Shown piece after piece: positions 45,155 to 53,760 of a stretch of 64,000 nt of DNA. The notes beneath the pieces were generated by a model. The model had not been told where the DNA came from. It searched no databases and saw nothing but the letters and a program-made list of their open reading frames with translations. Positions within the stretch are counted from its first letter, which is position 1; the number at the start of each line of letters is the position of its first letter. Origin of the DNA: a virus; IMG/VR virus record IMGVR_UViG_3300031216_000012, positions 1-64,000 of that record, one strand, 5' to 3'. The position numbers and the translations under genes were made by a program.

Positions 45155-46524
45155 TTCAACATCCTCATCAGTTCGGTCATAGCGTCCAACTTCTCGTTGG
45201 TTCGTTCATACATTTGTTCTTCAAGCGTGCCAACGGCGCACACTCTGATGCTCTCAGTCGCGAGCTTCTGGCCACCGCGGCGAATGCGAGCGTCGCCCTG
45301 GACGAGCAGGTCGGCCCGGTCGGTGGGTGAGCACCAGATCGCTGAAGTGCCCTTGGTAAGCGTCAGGCCGTGTGCGCCCGACTGCGGGTGCATCAGGACG
45401 GTCTGGTACTTGCCGGCCTGGTACTCCTGCACGATCGAGCGTCGGTCAGCATCCTTGGTGTCGGAGCCGATCTCAACGAAGTCGACCTTCTTAGCCGTCA
45501 GCGACTCGACGAGCGCTTCGCGCTGGTGGCGCCAGTTCCAGAACACCACGCTGTGCGCACGCCCCAGGATCAGCTCGACAATGAGCTCGTTGCGGCCGCT
45601 GTCAAGCGTATAAGCACCGCTGGCGCCGTAGACGCGGCCCGAGGCCACCTGCAGTAGCTTCTGGCGCAGAGCAGCAGCGTTGACAGCCGTGACGTCGCCC
45701 TCTTTGAGCTCGAGCAGGCACTCCTTCTTCATCTCTTCGTAGAGCTTCATGAGCTTGGCTGACGGACGGTAGTTGAGCACGCGCTTGTCTTGATCTGGAA
45801 TGTCTTTCATCACGTCGTCGAACTCGTGGCGAACCGTGATGTCGGCCAAGATCTGAGAGACGCTTTCTTGTGCCTCGGGCTTGTCCTGCCACTTGATCCA
45901 GGACGGCTGCATCGGGTTGGTGATGACTGGCTGGCATACGGCGTCGCGGAATGCGGCAAAGCCTGTACCGAGCCGCTCACCGCCGTCGATGATCAACGTC
46001 TGGTGCCAGATGTCAGTGATGCTGGTGCTGGTCGGTGTGGCTGTCATACCAACTTTGTACTTGAAGTACGGTTCGTTTTTCCGGTGCAGCGGCGTGAGTA
46101 AGGCAATCTTTTTAAGCGCCTTAGAGCGCTGCGACGTGCGGTGCTTGAAGTAGCTGATCTCATCAATGATCAACGTGTCGAACTTTTCGAAGAACGTGCG
46201 CTTCTGCTTGGCGATCCACTTGACAGCGTCGGTGTTGGTGATGTAGATGTCAACGTCGGCATCGAACGCTTTGGCCCGATTGCTGGCGTAGGCCACAGAG
46301 AACGTAAGCTGCGGGTGGAACTTGGCGATGTCTTCTCCCCACGCTGGATCGAGCAGCGCTTTGGGGGCGACGACCAGGGCGCATTTACCGCTGTTCTTGC
46401 GACGGAACGCGAAGGCATCAAGTGCGGCCAAGGTCTTGCCGGTGCCGGCGTCAGACAGGTCAAGAAGAGTCGGTACTTTAAGTTGCTTTTTACTGGTCTG
46501 GATTTGATGCGGCCAACGTTTCAC
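45151..46524 (-). CDS. SNF2-like superfamily 2 helicase
   Basis: 457 residues. Motif I SDAGTGKT (24-31), motif II IIDEIS (119-124), motif III GMTATP (159-164) and motif VI QGDARIRRGGQ near 420 define a complete SF2 helicase of the SNF2/phage UvsW-like group. It would unwind or translocate on DNA during replication and recombination. The start overlaps the primase-helicase stop by four bases. Confidence 0.88.
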   Translation of the reverse strand: MKRWPHQIQTSKKQLKVPTLLDLSDAGTGKTLAALDAFAFRRKNSGKCALVVAPKALLDPAWGEDIAKFHPQLTFSVAYASNRAKAFDADVDIYITNTDAVKWIAKQKRTFFEKFDTLIIDEISYFKHRTSQRSKALKKIALLTPLHRKNEPYFKYKVGMTATPTSTSITDIWHQTLIIDGGERLGTGFAAFRDAVCQPVITNPMQPSWIKWQDKPEAQESVSQILADITVRHEFDDVMKDIPDQDKRVLNYRPSAKLMKLYEEMKKECLLELKEGDVTAVNAAALRQKLLQVASGRVYGASGAYTLDSGRNELIVELILGRAHSVVFWNWRHQREALVESLTAKKVDFVEIGSDTKDADRRSIVQEYQAGKYQTVLMHPQSGAHGLTLTKGTSAIWCSPTDRADLLVQGDARIRRGGQKLATESIRVCAVGTLEEQMYERTNEKLDAMTELMRMLK

Positions 46525-48839
46525 TTAACTGCCTCCAGTTGTGCTTTGTCTTCGATGCCGAACTCTGGCACCTGCCATTTAACCTCCAGCCCGAGCTTGC
46601 CGCCGTAGCGTTCGAAGAAGACGCCGTGGTGCTTGAGCATCTGAACGAACTTGGGCGTAGTGATTGGGACGGAGTCTCCGCTGACGGTGCGCAATAGAAC
46701 GTGCAGCGCGTCGCGGCTGATGAAGTGCTTTTCCCCACGCTTGGCCGCTCTCTGGGCCTCGACGATTGTGCGCGTCGCGTTGTCTACGGCGATGCGGTCG
46801 ACGTCGTGGCCTTGAGGCGATTGCTGCGTAGGGGCTACGTCGAGGATGCTCTGCAGGTCGCCCTGCTGCACAGCGCGAAGTACCAGGTGGACTGCAGAGC
46901 TGCTGAGCTCGTGCATCAGGTGCTTCTGCTGGCTGACGATCGGGGTGCGGAGCACTGAATGGTCAATGTTCCATTTGTACAAAATTGAGGTAAAGTCGAA
47001 CAGTTCGCTTTCGATCGAAGCGATCTCAGCGTCGCTCATAATGAGCCTTGTCTCTTGATAAGGTGCCACGTTGAAGCGTCTGTCCGTGTCGCTGATTGCG
47101 ACGGCTGATCGAGCGTTAGACGCTAGTATCAGATTCATGTAGTTTTTGGCTTCATAGTAATCAGTCCTCATTTTGCGAATTGGAACGACAGGGTCAGTAA
47201 TGGCTTGCTTGAGCTTGGCCATCGGCTTGCTGTTCGCGTCAAGTTGTTTCTGCTCTGTTTCGTCGAGCATGAGAATGACGCAATCCTCCATGAATGAGTT
47301 GAAGTTTTCGTTGAGCGCTGACATCAACGTGACGTTGACGTAGTTGTTCCCGATAATAGGTTTTAGGATGTTGTGAATCAAAAGTCCTTTGCCTGTTCCT
47401 TCGCAGCCGCTCAGCACCCAAGCCGTTTCAGTTCTTCGCCGTTTCTGAACAATGAACGCTAACCAGTTCAAGAACCGCTTGACGACGTCCATGTCGTCTC
47501 CGAGCGCTGACTTGAGGATCTTGGCTATGGTAGGAGGGAACTGTCCTGGCGAGGGGTTGAGCCTCGCATCGCGAAGGTACGGGGACTCATAGAAGCGATT
47601 AAGAAATCGCTCTTCTGGTACACACACGCGGTTATCATCGAAGCGGAACACGTAGTCCCACTCTTCCACAAACTCCCCGACCCACTGGTTGTGTTGTCGG
47701 AGGAAGTCTTCGAGCTTTTTGACAGCGCTGGTGGCATAAATGTCCAAGTTGGTTGTTTCGGGTTCGAAGGTGCCGCGGTAGTATACGTCCGAGCGGCGGT
47801 CGAGGAACGCAAGGTAAACGGTGTCTTGATCTTTAACGCCTTCTTGCTGAAGCTTTTTGTAATTCTTGTAATACTCAGGGACAATCTCTTTGGTGAGGTA
47901 GTTGGGCTCACCTTTGAAATTGAACAGGATCTCCGGGTTCTCAAGCGGGTGGTAGTAGCCCCAGCTGTCTCCGCCATTGAGGTTCAGGTACATGAAGCCC
48001 CGGCCTTGTTTGTAGCCAGTGACTGATACCACCCCTGGCTTGCTGACGACTTCGATACCACTGATCAGCTTGGTGTTAAACGTGCGGTGCTTGAGCCCTT
48101 TCTTTTTGCGAAGCTCAGAGAGCTTGGTATTCTTCTTTTCCTCAATAACTGCCGAGTCAATTTGAGCAAGCTGCTCTTTGAGATTGACCTTATCGTTTTC
48201 TTTTCTTACAAGACGGAGGCGATCTTCAGTAGGAACTGGGTCGTCCATCCCCACGCACTCGGGAGGTGCGATGTAGATCAACATGCCGTTGTGGGCAACA
48301 GCAACGTCGAGAGGCCATTGAAGCGCCGCGTTACTGCGTGTCAAACTGATCGATTTTTCAAACTCAGACAATGTCAGGTTCTGGTTCATCAACCAGTATT
48401 TCAACGTCTCTGGCAACACTTCGTGTTCGAGCATGAAATAGAGGTGCGCAGAAAACGGCTTATCTATCTTGTGGCCGGCGCCGTACTGCACGATGTAAGA
48501 GACGTCGCTCAGGCCCATTTGGGAAAGTAGCGAGTTGACCTGGTCTTCTGATTTGAGGTAGTCAAAGTCTAAACAAATCCAAGATGTAGGTGCCATTGGG
48601 TCTGTTTCAGAAGCCCTCGATTCTAATACCAAGTCTCGTTTAAGTTCGCCTTTAAGAAGGCAATGCCCGTTTCTGCTGTGATAACGCAAAGCGCTCAGCA
48701 TCTGATCGAGTGTGTGGACTTGTTCGCGATGAGACGTGACGTGCTTGACCATCGGGTAGGCATCTTTCTTGACGCCTTCGTCAGTCTGAGTGTACGTTTT
48801 GACCAGCGGAACGCGGGCTTCAAGAAAATGAAGCTCCAT
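46521..48839 (-). CDS. Primase-helicase (AEP primase and SF3 helicase)
   Basis: 772 residues. The N-terminal part has WICLDFDY (Asp91, Asp93) and GAGHK...FSAHLYF, the catalytic signatures of archaeo-eukaryotic primases. The C-terminal part has Walker A GCEGTGKG (478-485), Walker B VILMLDE (Asp526, Glu527) and motif C LILASN (Asn575) of SF3 helicases, and ends with a winged-helix-like region. It primes and unwinds at the fork, working with the family A polymerase. Confidence 0.88.
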   Translation of the reverse strand: MELHFLEARVPLVKTYTQTDEGVKKDAYPMVKHVTSHREQVHTLDQMLSALRYHSRNGHCLLKGELKRDLVLESRASETDPMAPTSWICLDFDYLKSEDQVNSLLSQMGLSDVSYIVQYGAGHKIDKPFSAHLYFMLEHEVLPETLKYWLMNQNLTLSEFEKSISLTRSNAALQWPLDVAVAHNGMLIYIAPPECVGMDDPVPTEDRLRLVRKENDKVNLKEQLAQIDSAVIEEKKNTKLSELRKKKGLKHRTFNTKLISGIEVVSKPGVVSVTGYKQGRGFMYLNLNGGDSWGYYHPLENPEILFNFKGEPNYLTKEIVPEYYKNYKKLQQEGVKDQDTVYLAFLDRRSDVYYRGTFEPETTNLDIYATSAVKKLEDFLRQHNQWVGEFVEEWDYVFRFDDNRVCVPEERFLNRFYESPYLRDARLNPSPGQFPPTIAKILKSALGDDMDVVKRFLNWLAFIVQKRRRTETAWVLSGCEGTGKGLLIHNILKPIIGNNYVNVTLMSALNENFNSFMEDCVILMLDETEQKQLDANSKPMAKLKQAITDPVVPIRKMRTDYYEAKNYMNLILASNARSAVAISDTDRRFNVAPYQETRLIMSDAEIASIESELFDFTSILYKWNIDHSVLRTPIVSQQKHLMHELSSSAVHLVLRAVQQGDLQSILDVAPTQQSPQGHDVDRIAVDNATRTIVEAQRAAKRGEKHFISRDALHVLLRTVSGDSVPITTPKFVQMLKHHGVFFERYGGKLGLEVKWQVPEFGIEDKAQLEAVK

Positions 48840-48910
48840 ATTTACACTCGGTCTTTTTGTGTGGTAACATTCAAAAGGGTCATGATGTGCTCTTTCACAT
48901 TATGGTTTAG

Positions 48911-48942
48911 AAGCCCTGACAGCTCGGCGGCTGTCAGGGCTT
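48911..48942. terminator. 13-bp perfect hairpin between operon segments
   Basis: AAGCCCTGACAGC (48911-48923) pairs with 48930-48942 around a six-base loop, in the 113-base gap before the primase-helicase gene. T-runs on either side are short, so it may attenuate rather than end leftward transcription. Confidence 0.55.
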
Positions 48943-48952
48943 CAATCTTACC

Positions 48953-49240
48953 TCACTCTTCAGCCCCTTGCAAACCCTTCCAACTATCAACAACTTGGGG
49001 GCTCCCCCATGCCCTGGCGGGCACGTAGTTGAGGAAGTAGACCATCAGATCGGGGAGCGCTGCAAGGATGTCCGTGTTGCGAAAAGACGCCGAAAACGTG
49101 CCTTGCAGATCGTTAGTTGCGATCAGCTTAAGAACGCCGCTCAACGGCACACCGTGATTGAGGTAGCCGTCAAGCGAGGTGGTGAAATGCTTCGGAATTC
49201 TGCCACGCAGCACCGTGCGCTGTTCTTCGATGGTAGTCAT
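48953..49240 (-). CDS. Hypothetical protein
   Basis: 95 residues. Begins EEQRTVLRGRIPKHFTTSLD and contains a segment LKLIATNDLQGTFSASFRNT. No membrane helix or motif. Overlaps the upstream gene by four bases; a hairpin lies just after its stop. Not recognised. Confidence 0.55.
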   Translation of the reverse strand: MTTIEEQRTVLRGRIPKHFTTSLDGYLNHGVPLSGVLKLIATNDLQGTFSASFRNTDILAALPDLMVYFLNYVPARAWGSPQVVDSWKGLQGAEE

Positions 49241-49482
49241 GAAATGTCCTTTGTGTAGTGCAGTCTTTCATACCAGTGATCAAACAACCTCTGCGCGTGC
49301 GTAGCGGCCTGTTTGGGCGATGTGTGCGTTTCAATGTGCCTCCCGACGCAGAGAGGTACGGTCTCTGGCAGGCTGGAAACGAGCTCGATGTTGTCTCCTA
49401 CTTTGATGAGGTGGAAACACTCGACGTCTCCGACAGTTCCGACAACCATGCGGTCATAGCTCTTGGTCCATTGGATCTTCAC
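49237..49482 (-). CDS. Hypothetical protein
   Basis: 81 residues from a GTG at 49482 overlapping the upstream stop, with AGGAGG about 11 bases upstream. The longer frame from 49578 would overlap its neighbour by 100 bases. Contains the beta segment MVVGTVGDVECFHLIKVGDN and a helical C-terminus (PKQAATHAQRLFDHWYERLH). Not recognised. Confidence 0.5.
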   Translation of the reverse strand: MKIQWTKSYDRMVVGTVGDVECFHLIKVGDNIELVSSLPETVPLCVGRHIETHTSPKQAATHAQRLFDHWYERLHYTKDIS

Positions 49483-49832
49483 CGAACTACGACCTCCTCT
49501 CCGTTCTCGCTGAGGGCGCGTAGGGGGAATTTTGGGACAGTTGGTTTCCAAAGCACCCCGTCGATACTGATCCAGCATTCATCGCAGCAAATGAACTCGA
49601 GGCCATTATCCATGCTTTTAAAAGCCCGATACCCCGAATCCCAAGCCTCTAGGTGGCTGTGATAAAGCGTCGGCTCCAGCTTGGTATCACGCTGCCGGAC
49701 GAACATTCCTTTTCCTGGTCCTGTCATCGTTTCTTTCTCCTGCTGTGGTGTATTCAGCGCGATGGTCTCGGCTGCGTTTAGCTCGTCAAGTTTCGCCTCG
49801 GTGCCTACCGGGTGGACCTCGAAGTCAGTCAT
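49479..49832 (-). CDS. Hypothetical protein with a CCxxC patch
   Basis: 117 residues. Soluble and charged; the C-terminal half has FICCDECW, a possible metal site. Chained by ATGA overlaps to the repeat-protein genes upstream. Not recognised. Confidence 0.55.
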   Translation of the reverse strand: MTDFEVHPVGTEAKLDELNAAETIALNTPQQEKETMTGPGKGMFVRQRDTKLEPTLYHSHLEAWDSGYRAFKSMDNGLEFICCDECWISIDGVLWKPTVPKFPLRALSENGEEVVVR

Positions 49833-50275
49833 GATTCACCCCACTCTATGATGGTTTTTCCGTCTTCGTGGCTGATCCGCACACCAGACGCGAATATTTC
49901 TAGGCGGCAAGGCGATTTCCATTTGGTATGCGGCAATTTTCGCCCTTGTCTTTCTACGTATTCAGCAATCAACTTATCAGGCGGACAGAGAGGCCGGTTT
50001 GCCATCACCCGTTCTTTGTCGGCTGGACTAAGTCCAGTCAAGTCGATCGGACAGTCAGGCCGTTTAGCCATCACCCGTGCTCGGTCGTATGAATCAAGTC
50101 CAGTCAAGTCGATCGGACAATCCGACCGGTTTGCCATCACCCGTGCTCGGTTGTATGGACTAAGTCCAGTCAAGTCGATCGGACAGTCAGGCCTGTTGAT
50201 CATCACCCATGCTCGGTCGTATGAATCAAGTTCAGTCAGGTCGATCGCTCGCCCGTCTTCATTTGACGTTGTCAT
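49829..50275 (-). CDS. 22-residue-repeat protein, four units plus unique C-terminus
   Basis: 148 residues. Four units of the form IDLTGLxxxxRARVMxNRPDCP follow a short N-terminus; the last unit (LCP) runs into a unique tail ending SGVRISHEDGKTIIEWGE. The unit resembles leucine-rich-repeat-variant (LRV) or short alpha-solenoid repeats, one helix per unit with a Cys-Pro turn. First downstream of two longer family members in one operon, with four-base overlaps. Function unknown. Confidence 0.65.
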   Translation of the reverse strand: MTTSNEDGRAIDLTELDSYDRAWVMINRPDCPIDLTGLSPYNRARVMANRSDCPIDLTGLDSYDRARVMAKRPDCPIDLTGLSPADKERVMANRPLCPPDKLIAEYVERQGRKLPHTKWKSPCRLEIFASGVRISHEDGKTIIEWGES

Positions 50276-51420
50276 TTTATCTCCTCGAGTTCATTGTCAA
50301 TTGGACAATCCGACCGGTTTGCCATCACCAGTTCTTTGTCGGTTGGACCAAGTCCAGTAAGGTCGATCGGACAGTCTGACCGGTTTGCCATAACCCGTGC
50401 TCGGTGATGTGACTCAAGTTCAGTCAGGTCGATCGGACAGTCAGGCCTGTTGATCATCACCCGTTCTTTGTCGGCTGGATCAAGTCCAGTCAAGTCGATC
50501 GGACAGTCAGGCCTGTATGCCATTACCCATGATCGGTCACCTGAATCAAATCCAGTCAAGTCGATCGGACAGTCGGGCCTGTTGATCATCACCCGCGCTC
50601 TGTCGGTTGGACCAAGTCCAGTAAGGTCGATCGGACAGTCTGACCGGTTTGCCATAACCCGTGCTCGGTGATGTGACTCAAGTCCAGTCAGGTCGATCGG
50701 ACAGTCAGGCCTGTTGATCATCACCCGTACTCGGTCGTATGAATCAAGTCCAGTCAAGTCGATCGGACAGTCAGGCCTGTATGCCATTACCCATGATCGG
50801 TCAGATGGATCAAGTTCAGTCAGGTCGATCGGACAGTCGGGCCTGTTGATCATCACCCGCGCTCTGTCACGTGAATCAAGTCCAGTCAAGTCGATCGGAC
50901 AGTCAGGCCTGTCGATCATCAACCATGATCGGTCGTATGAATCAAGTCCAGTCAAGTCGATCTCTTCGTGGTTTAAAGTTGTCATTTTATCTCCTCGAGT
51001 TCATTGTCAATTGGACAGTCGGGCCTGTTGATCCTCACCAGTTCTTTGCCTGCTGGACCAAGTCCAGTAAGGTCGATCGGACAGTCGGGCCTGTTGATCA
51101 TCACCCGTGCTCGGCGCCATGAATTGAGTCCAGTCAAGTCGATCGGACAGTCAGGCCTGTTGATCATCACCCGTGCTCGGTCGTATGAATCAAGTCCAGT
51201 CAAGTCGATCGGGCAGTCAGGCCTGTTGATCATCACCCGTGCTCGGTCAGATGGATCAAGTTCAGTCAGGTCGATCGGACAGTCTGACCGGTTTGCCATA
51301 ACCCGTGCTCGGTGATGTGACTCAAGTCCAGTCAAGTCGATCGGACAGTCTGACCGGTTTGCCATAACCCGTGCTCGGTGATGTGACTCAAGTTCAGTCA
51401 GGTCGATCGGACAATCTGGG
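49850..51420 (-). repeat. Array of 66-bp repeats across three consecutive genes
   Basis: About 20 copies of a 66-bp unit, recognisable by CAGTCAAGTCGATCGGACAG and CATCACCCGTGCTCGG on the plus strand, interrupted only by gene boundaries near 50275 and 50985. The boundaries themselves are duplicated (TTTTATCTCCTCGAGTTCAT before both). Near-identity of non-adjacent units implies recombination among them. Confidence 0.9.
50272..50985 (-). CDS. 22-residue-repeat protein, ten tandem units
   Basis: 237 residues: eight leader residues, ten consecutive 22-residue units and a tail NELEEIK. Every unit keeps IDLT-(G/E)-(L/F) and (R/K)-V-M followed by RPDCP or RSDCP, with the LDSYDRARV-type central positions varying. 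Variants such as ESHHRARVM and GPTD recur at five- or six-unit spacing, a sign of block duplication. A regular solenoid suited to protein binding is inferred. The longest member of the family here. Confidence 0.7.
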   Translation of the reverse strand: MTTLNHEEIDLTGLDSYDRSWLMIDRPDCPIDLTGLDSRDRARVMINRPDCPIDLTELDPSDRSWVMAYRPDCPIDLTGLDSYDRVRVMINRPDCPIDLTGLESHHRARVMANRSDCPIDLTGLGPTDRARVMINRPDCPIDLTGFDSGDRSWVMAYRPDCPIDLTGLDPADKERVMINRPDCPIDLTELESHHRARVMANRSDCPIDLTGLGPTDKELVMANRSDCPIDNELEEIK

Positions 51421-51566
51421 AAATGAGTCATAGCCCAGACAGCCCAATCAGGTCTGTGTCCTACTAACTCTGTCCAAGTTCTGGGCTGCTCACGAAGCCA
51501 CTCAATAGCTTTTAAGGAAGCTTGTTCTTTAACAGCTTGTTTAATCATCTTATTTGTGATTCTCAT
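50982..51566 (-). CDS. 22-residue-repeat protein with N-terminal cap, six units
   Basis: 194 residues. A 53-residue cap (KAIEWLREQPRTWTELVGHR) precedes six 22-residue units and the same NELEEIK tail as 50272-50985. The cap is shared, with few changes, by 58762-59193. The cap contains its own RPDWAVWAM segment, a divergent repeat. Start of the repeat-gene chain, all linked by ATGA overlaps. Confidence 0.7.
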   Translation of the reverse strand: MRITNKMIKQAVKEQASLKAIEWLREQPRTWTELVGHRPDWAVWAMTHFPDCPIDLTELESHHRARVMANRSDCPIDLTGLESHHRARVMANRSDCPIDLTELDPSDRARVMINRPDCPIDLTGLDSYDRARVMINRPDCPIDLTGLNSWRRARVMINRPDCPIDLTGLGPAGKELVRINRPDCPIDNELEEIK

Positions 51567-51571
51567 GGTGG

Positions 51572-51859
51572 TTATTCTTCTGCAAGTCGGTGGACTTCTT
51601 CTTGGACAAGGTCTTTATACCGTTCAATAATTATCGGGCGGCTAAGCGTCGTTCCACCTCTGTCTAGTGGATACCCCGGCTGGACCTTGAAGCGCCCATT
51701 GCCAATATTTTCCACCAGCTCCGCGCCATAATCGCCGCCGTATACCGCGTTTACTACGGCGCTCAATTCCATTCTTCTGGGCGGGTTTGGTAGATTGTTA
51801 CTTGAGATAGTAGCGAATGGTGAATTTTCGTTCATGTGAAACAGTTTATAAGTTCCCAT
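51572..51859 (-). CDS. Hypothetical protein
   Basis: 95 residues, shares its first base with the stop of the upstream gene. Has VVNAVYGGDYGAELVENIGN, then a beta stretch and a charged helix at the end (ERYKDLVQEEVHRLAEE). Not recognised. Confidence 0.55.
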   Translation of the reverse strand: MGTYKLFHMNENSPFATISSNNLPNPPRRMELSAVVNAVYGGDYGAELVENIGNGRFKVQPGYPLDRGGTTLSRPIIIERYKDLVQEEVHRLAEE

Positions 51860-52581
51860 TATGTCAACTCCTCGATGTCTGCGGGCTGGTAGCTGACGCT
51901 GCTGACCGGCTCCATGAAATGTACAGCTTTGACGGTGTCCAAGTCAACGTGGTCTGCAATGCCGTTGGTCTTGTAGTCGCGGCCGTAAAAGCCCCAGCAG
52001 GAGAGGTCGCTATCGACTTCCTCGCCGTGCTCGTCGACCAGAACGAAGCCGTACACATCGCCGGTGAGGTACTGGTCGTACATCTCAACTTCGCGGCGCA
52101 GAATAGCTTCGATGTGCTTTTCAAGCGTGTCATGACCGTGTGCGGGGTACTCCGACGTAAACTCGCGCTCTACCTCATCCCGACGCACGTAGATGAATCC
52201 GACCTGTCCCGAGTCCCACGAACAAGTGAATGCTCCGGTGCTCATGGTGATGCCACTATGGTCGTAAAGATATAGCGGCAGCGAGATGTAGAAATGGTCG
52301 AACATGCGGCCAGTAAACTCGTTGCACTGTTCTTCGATGTGATCCCCGTCTTGGGTCAGCGTATACAGGTAGTCAGCGTACTGCTTGAGCCAATCCTCAA
52401 AGTCAGGCTCCATCTCGCACACCAGGTTGATGCGGTGTTCTTGTGGATCGCCAAGAGGCTGCTTGTCACCGAGGATGTAGCGGCCATGCCAGCAGGCCAT
52501 CGTGCCGAGGTTGTCCCATTCACGAGGTGACTCGGGTGAGCTGTCTCGGAATATTTGAAGGGTGTGGATGCGTTGGGTCAT
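51859..52581 (-). CDS. Hypothetical early protein
   Basis: 240 residues from ATG 52581 (ATGA overlap with the upstream stop). Acidic and aromatic, with segments CWHGRYILGDKQPLGDPQEH and CSWDSGQVGFIYVRRDEV. Proteins of this look are common in phage early regions as accessory genes, but I assign no function. Confidence 0.6.
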   Translation of the reverse strand: MTQRIHTLQIFRDSSPESPREWDNLGTMACWHGRYILGDKQPLGDPQEHRINLVCEMEPDFEDWLKQYADYLYTLTQDGDHIEEQCNEFTGRMFDHFYISLPLYLYDHSGITMSTGAFTCSWDSGQVGFIYVRRDEVEREFTSEYPAHGHDTLEKHIEAILRREVEMYDQYLTGDVYGFVLVDEHGEEVDSDLSCWGFYGRDYKTNGIADHVDLDTVKAVHFMEPVSSVSYQPADIEELT

Positions 52582-52814
52582 TGTTCTGGTCTCCAAAAGC
52601 GAAAGCCCTTCAGCAGTTGTCTGCCACGCTGAAGGAATGTGGTGTGGCTACCGTCGATCTTGGCCCAGTAAGCCATCACGTTCTTACACTGCACACAGGC
52701 CGCTTTGGGGTCTTGGCCTTGGCTAACGTGCATGTCGTAGAGCTTATGGGCTTGCTCGATAATCTTGGCCGGGTACTTTTTACGTCGGCCGTAGCGGGTG
52801 AGTTGGGATTTCAT
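52578..52814 (-). CDS. Small basic protein with Cys pair
   Basis: 78 residues. Basic N-terminus (RYGRRKKYPAKIIEQAHKLY) and a CVQC pair; probably nucleic-acid binding. Start 52814 has AGGAG upstream. Overlaps the next gene by four bases. Confidence 0.55.
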   Translation of the reverse strand: MKSQLTRYGRRKKYPAKIIEQAHKLYDMHVSQGQDPKAACVQCKNVMAYWAKIDGSHTTFLQRGRQLLKGFRFWRPEQ

Positions 52815-52836
52815 GTCGTAGTCTCCTGATGGACAT

Positions 52837-52867
52837 AAAAAAACCCCAGACCGCGAACGGCCTGGGG
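52837..52867 (-). terminator. Rho-independent terminator (minus strand)
   Basis: On the minus strand CCCCAG (52867-52862) pairs with CTGGGG (52849-52844), extended inward by three pairs after one mismatch to a four-base loop, and is followed by seven T (complement of 52837-52843). It ends the transcript of 52917-53696. Confidence 0.88.
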
Positions 52868-52916
52868 CAAAAAGCTGGCTAGGAGTGTCTGAAGTACAGC
52901 CAGCTTGAGGGAGTCG

Positions 52917-53696
52917 TTAGATGGTAGCAGATTCCTCCTCCTCGCGCTCAGCGACTTCGTCGGGCTGAGGTGTACGTCCGCCCCAGAGCATCTCGCGGGT
53001 CGTGTTCTGAGCGGCGCGGCGGTGCGGACCGGAACTCTGGTTGTTCTGCAGGCTCCACGCTGCGAGGTTGAGGCACTGATCGACGCCGCGGGTGATGTTG
53101 ACAGTGGCCCCGGAGTCTTCGCACCAGTCGAGGACACTGGCAATCTTCAGCGCCTGGTTACGGCTCGCTTCGAGGTTATAGAGCGAGGACTCAGCGGCAT
53201 CCTCGTTGCCGTTGTTCTGATAACGCTCCACGTTGCGGGCGTGGATGTCGACCCAGCGAATAGCGCCAGCCAGCTGCTGAGCGTACTGCGGAGCCAGGTT
53301 GTAGGCGAGCGACGAGCCGCCCAGGAACTGGTTGGACCGGCCCAGGTTCGCTACGAGGGAGTCAAGAATCTTGTTGAGCTTGGTGTCTGTCTCGACCTCT
53401 TCCTCGCGGAACTCGCGAGCGCCGAAGAACTCAGCGGTAAGCTCAGTCAGGTCTCGGACGCTCTCCATCGTCGGCTTGATGCGCAGTTCGCGCTTGCCGT
53501 TGACCGTGACGTGCATCCAGCGGAAGCCTGGGGGCAGCTGGATCTTGGTCTGGCGCTGCTCTTCGAGCAGGTTCTCAGCGGCCTCTGTCGCTTCGCGGTC
53601 GTCGCGCTGGCCCGCATCGCGCTGGTGCTGTGCACTGATTTCGTTGAAAGGGGCGGTGCCGGCTGATGTTGGTGGATTGAGTGCTGCGTTGTTCAT
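52917..53696 (-). CDS. Hypothetical protein in its own terminated unit
   Basis: 259 residues with AGAAT-type spacing and ATG 53696. Helix-rich, Gln/Asn- and charge-rich (AENLLEEQRQTKIQLPPGFR, ENLEASRN-like region), with neither membrane helix nor catalytic motif. Having its own terminator suggests abundant expression. Not recognised. Confidence 0.6.
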   Translation of the reverse strand: MNNAALNPPTSAGTAPFNEISAQHQRDAGQRDDREATEAAENLLEEQRQTKIQLPPGFRWMHVTVNGKRELRIKPTMESVRDLTELTAEFFGAREFREEEVETDTKLNKILDSLVANLGRSNQFLGGSSLAYNLAPQYAQQLAGAIRWVDIHARNVERYQNNGNEDAAESSLYNLEASRNQALKIASVLDWCEDSGATVNITRGVDQCLNLAAWSLQNNQSSGPHRRAAQNTTREMLWGGRTPQPDEVAEREEEESATI

Positions 53697-53760
53697 AGAT
53701 ATTCTCCGTAAATTCTAAATGACGGTTCAAAAGCGAACCACTAACTCGCATGAGACCAGA

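Noticed and set aside
49812-51315. Rightward frames with IGQSGLLIITRARS-type repeats
   Set aside because: Antisense of the 66-bp repeats. The leftward frames have chained ATGA overlaps, ribosome-binding sites and a grafted relative, so they are the coding ones.
49850-51420. CRISPR array
   Set aside because: The 66-bp period is regular but units carry no unique spacers, and the repeats are in frame with protein-coding genes.
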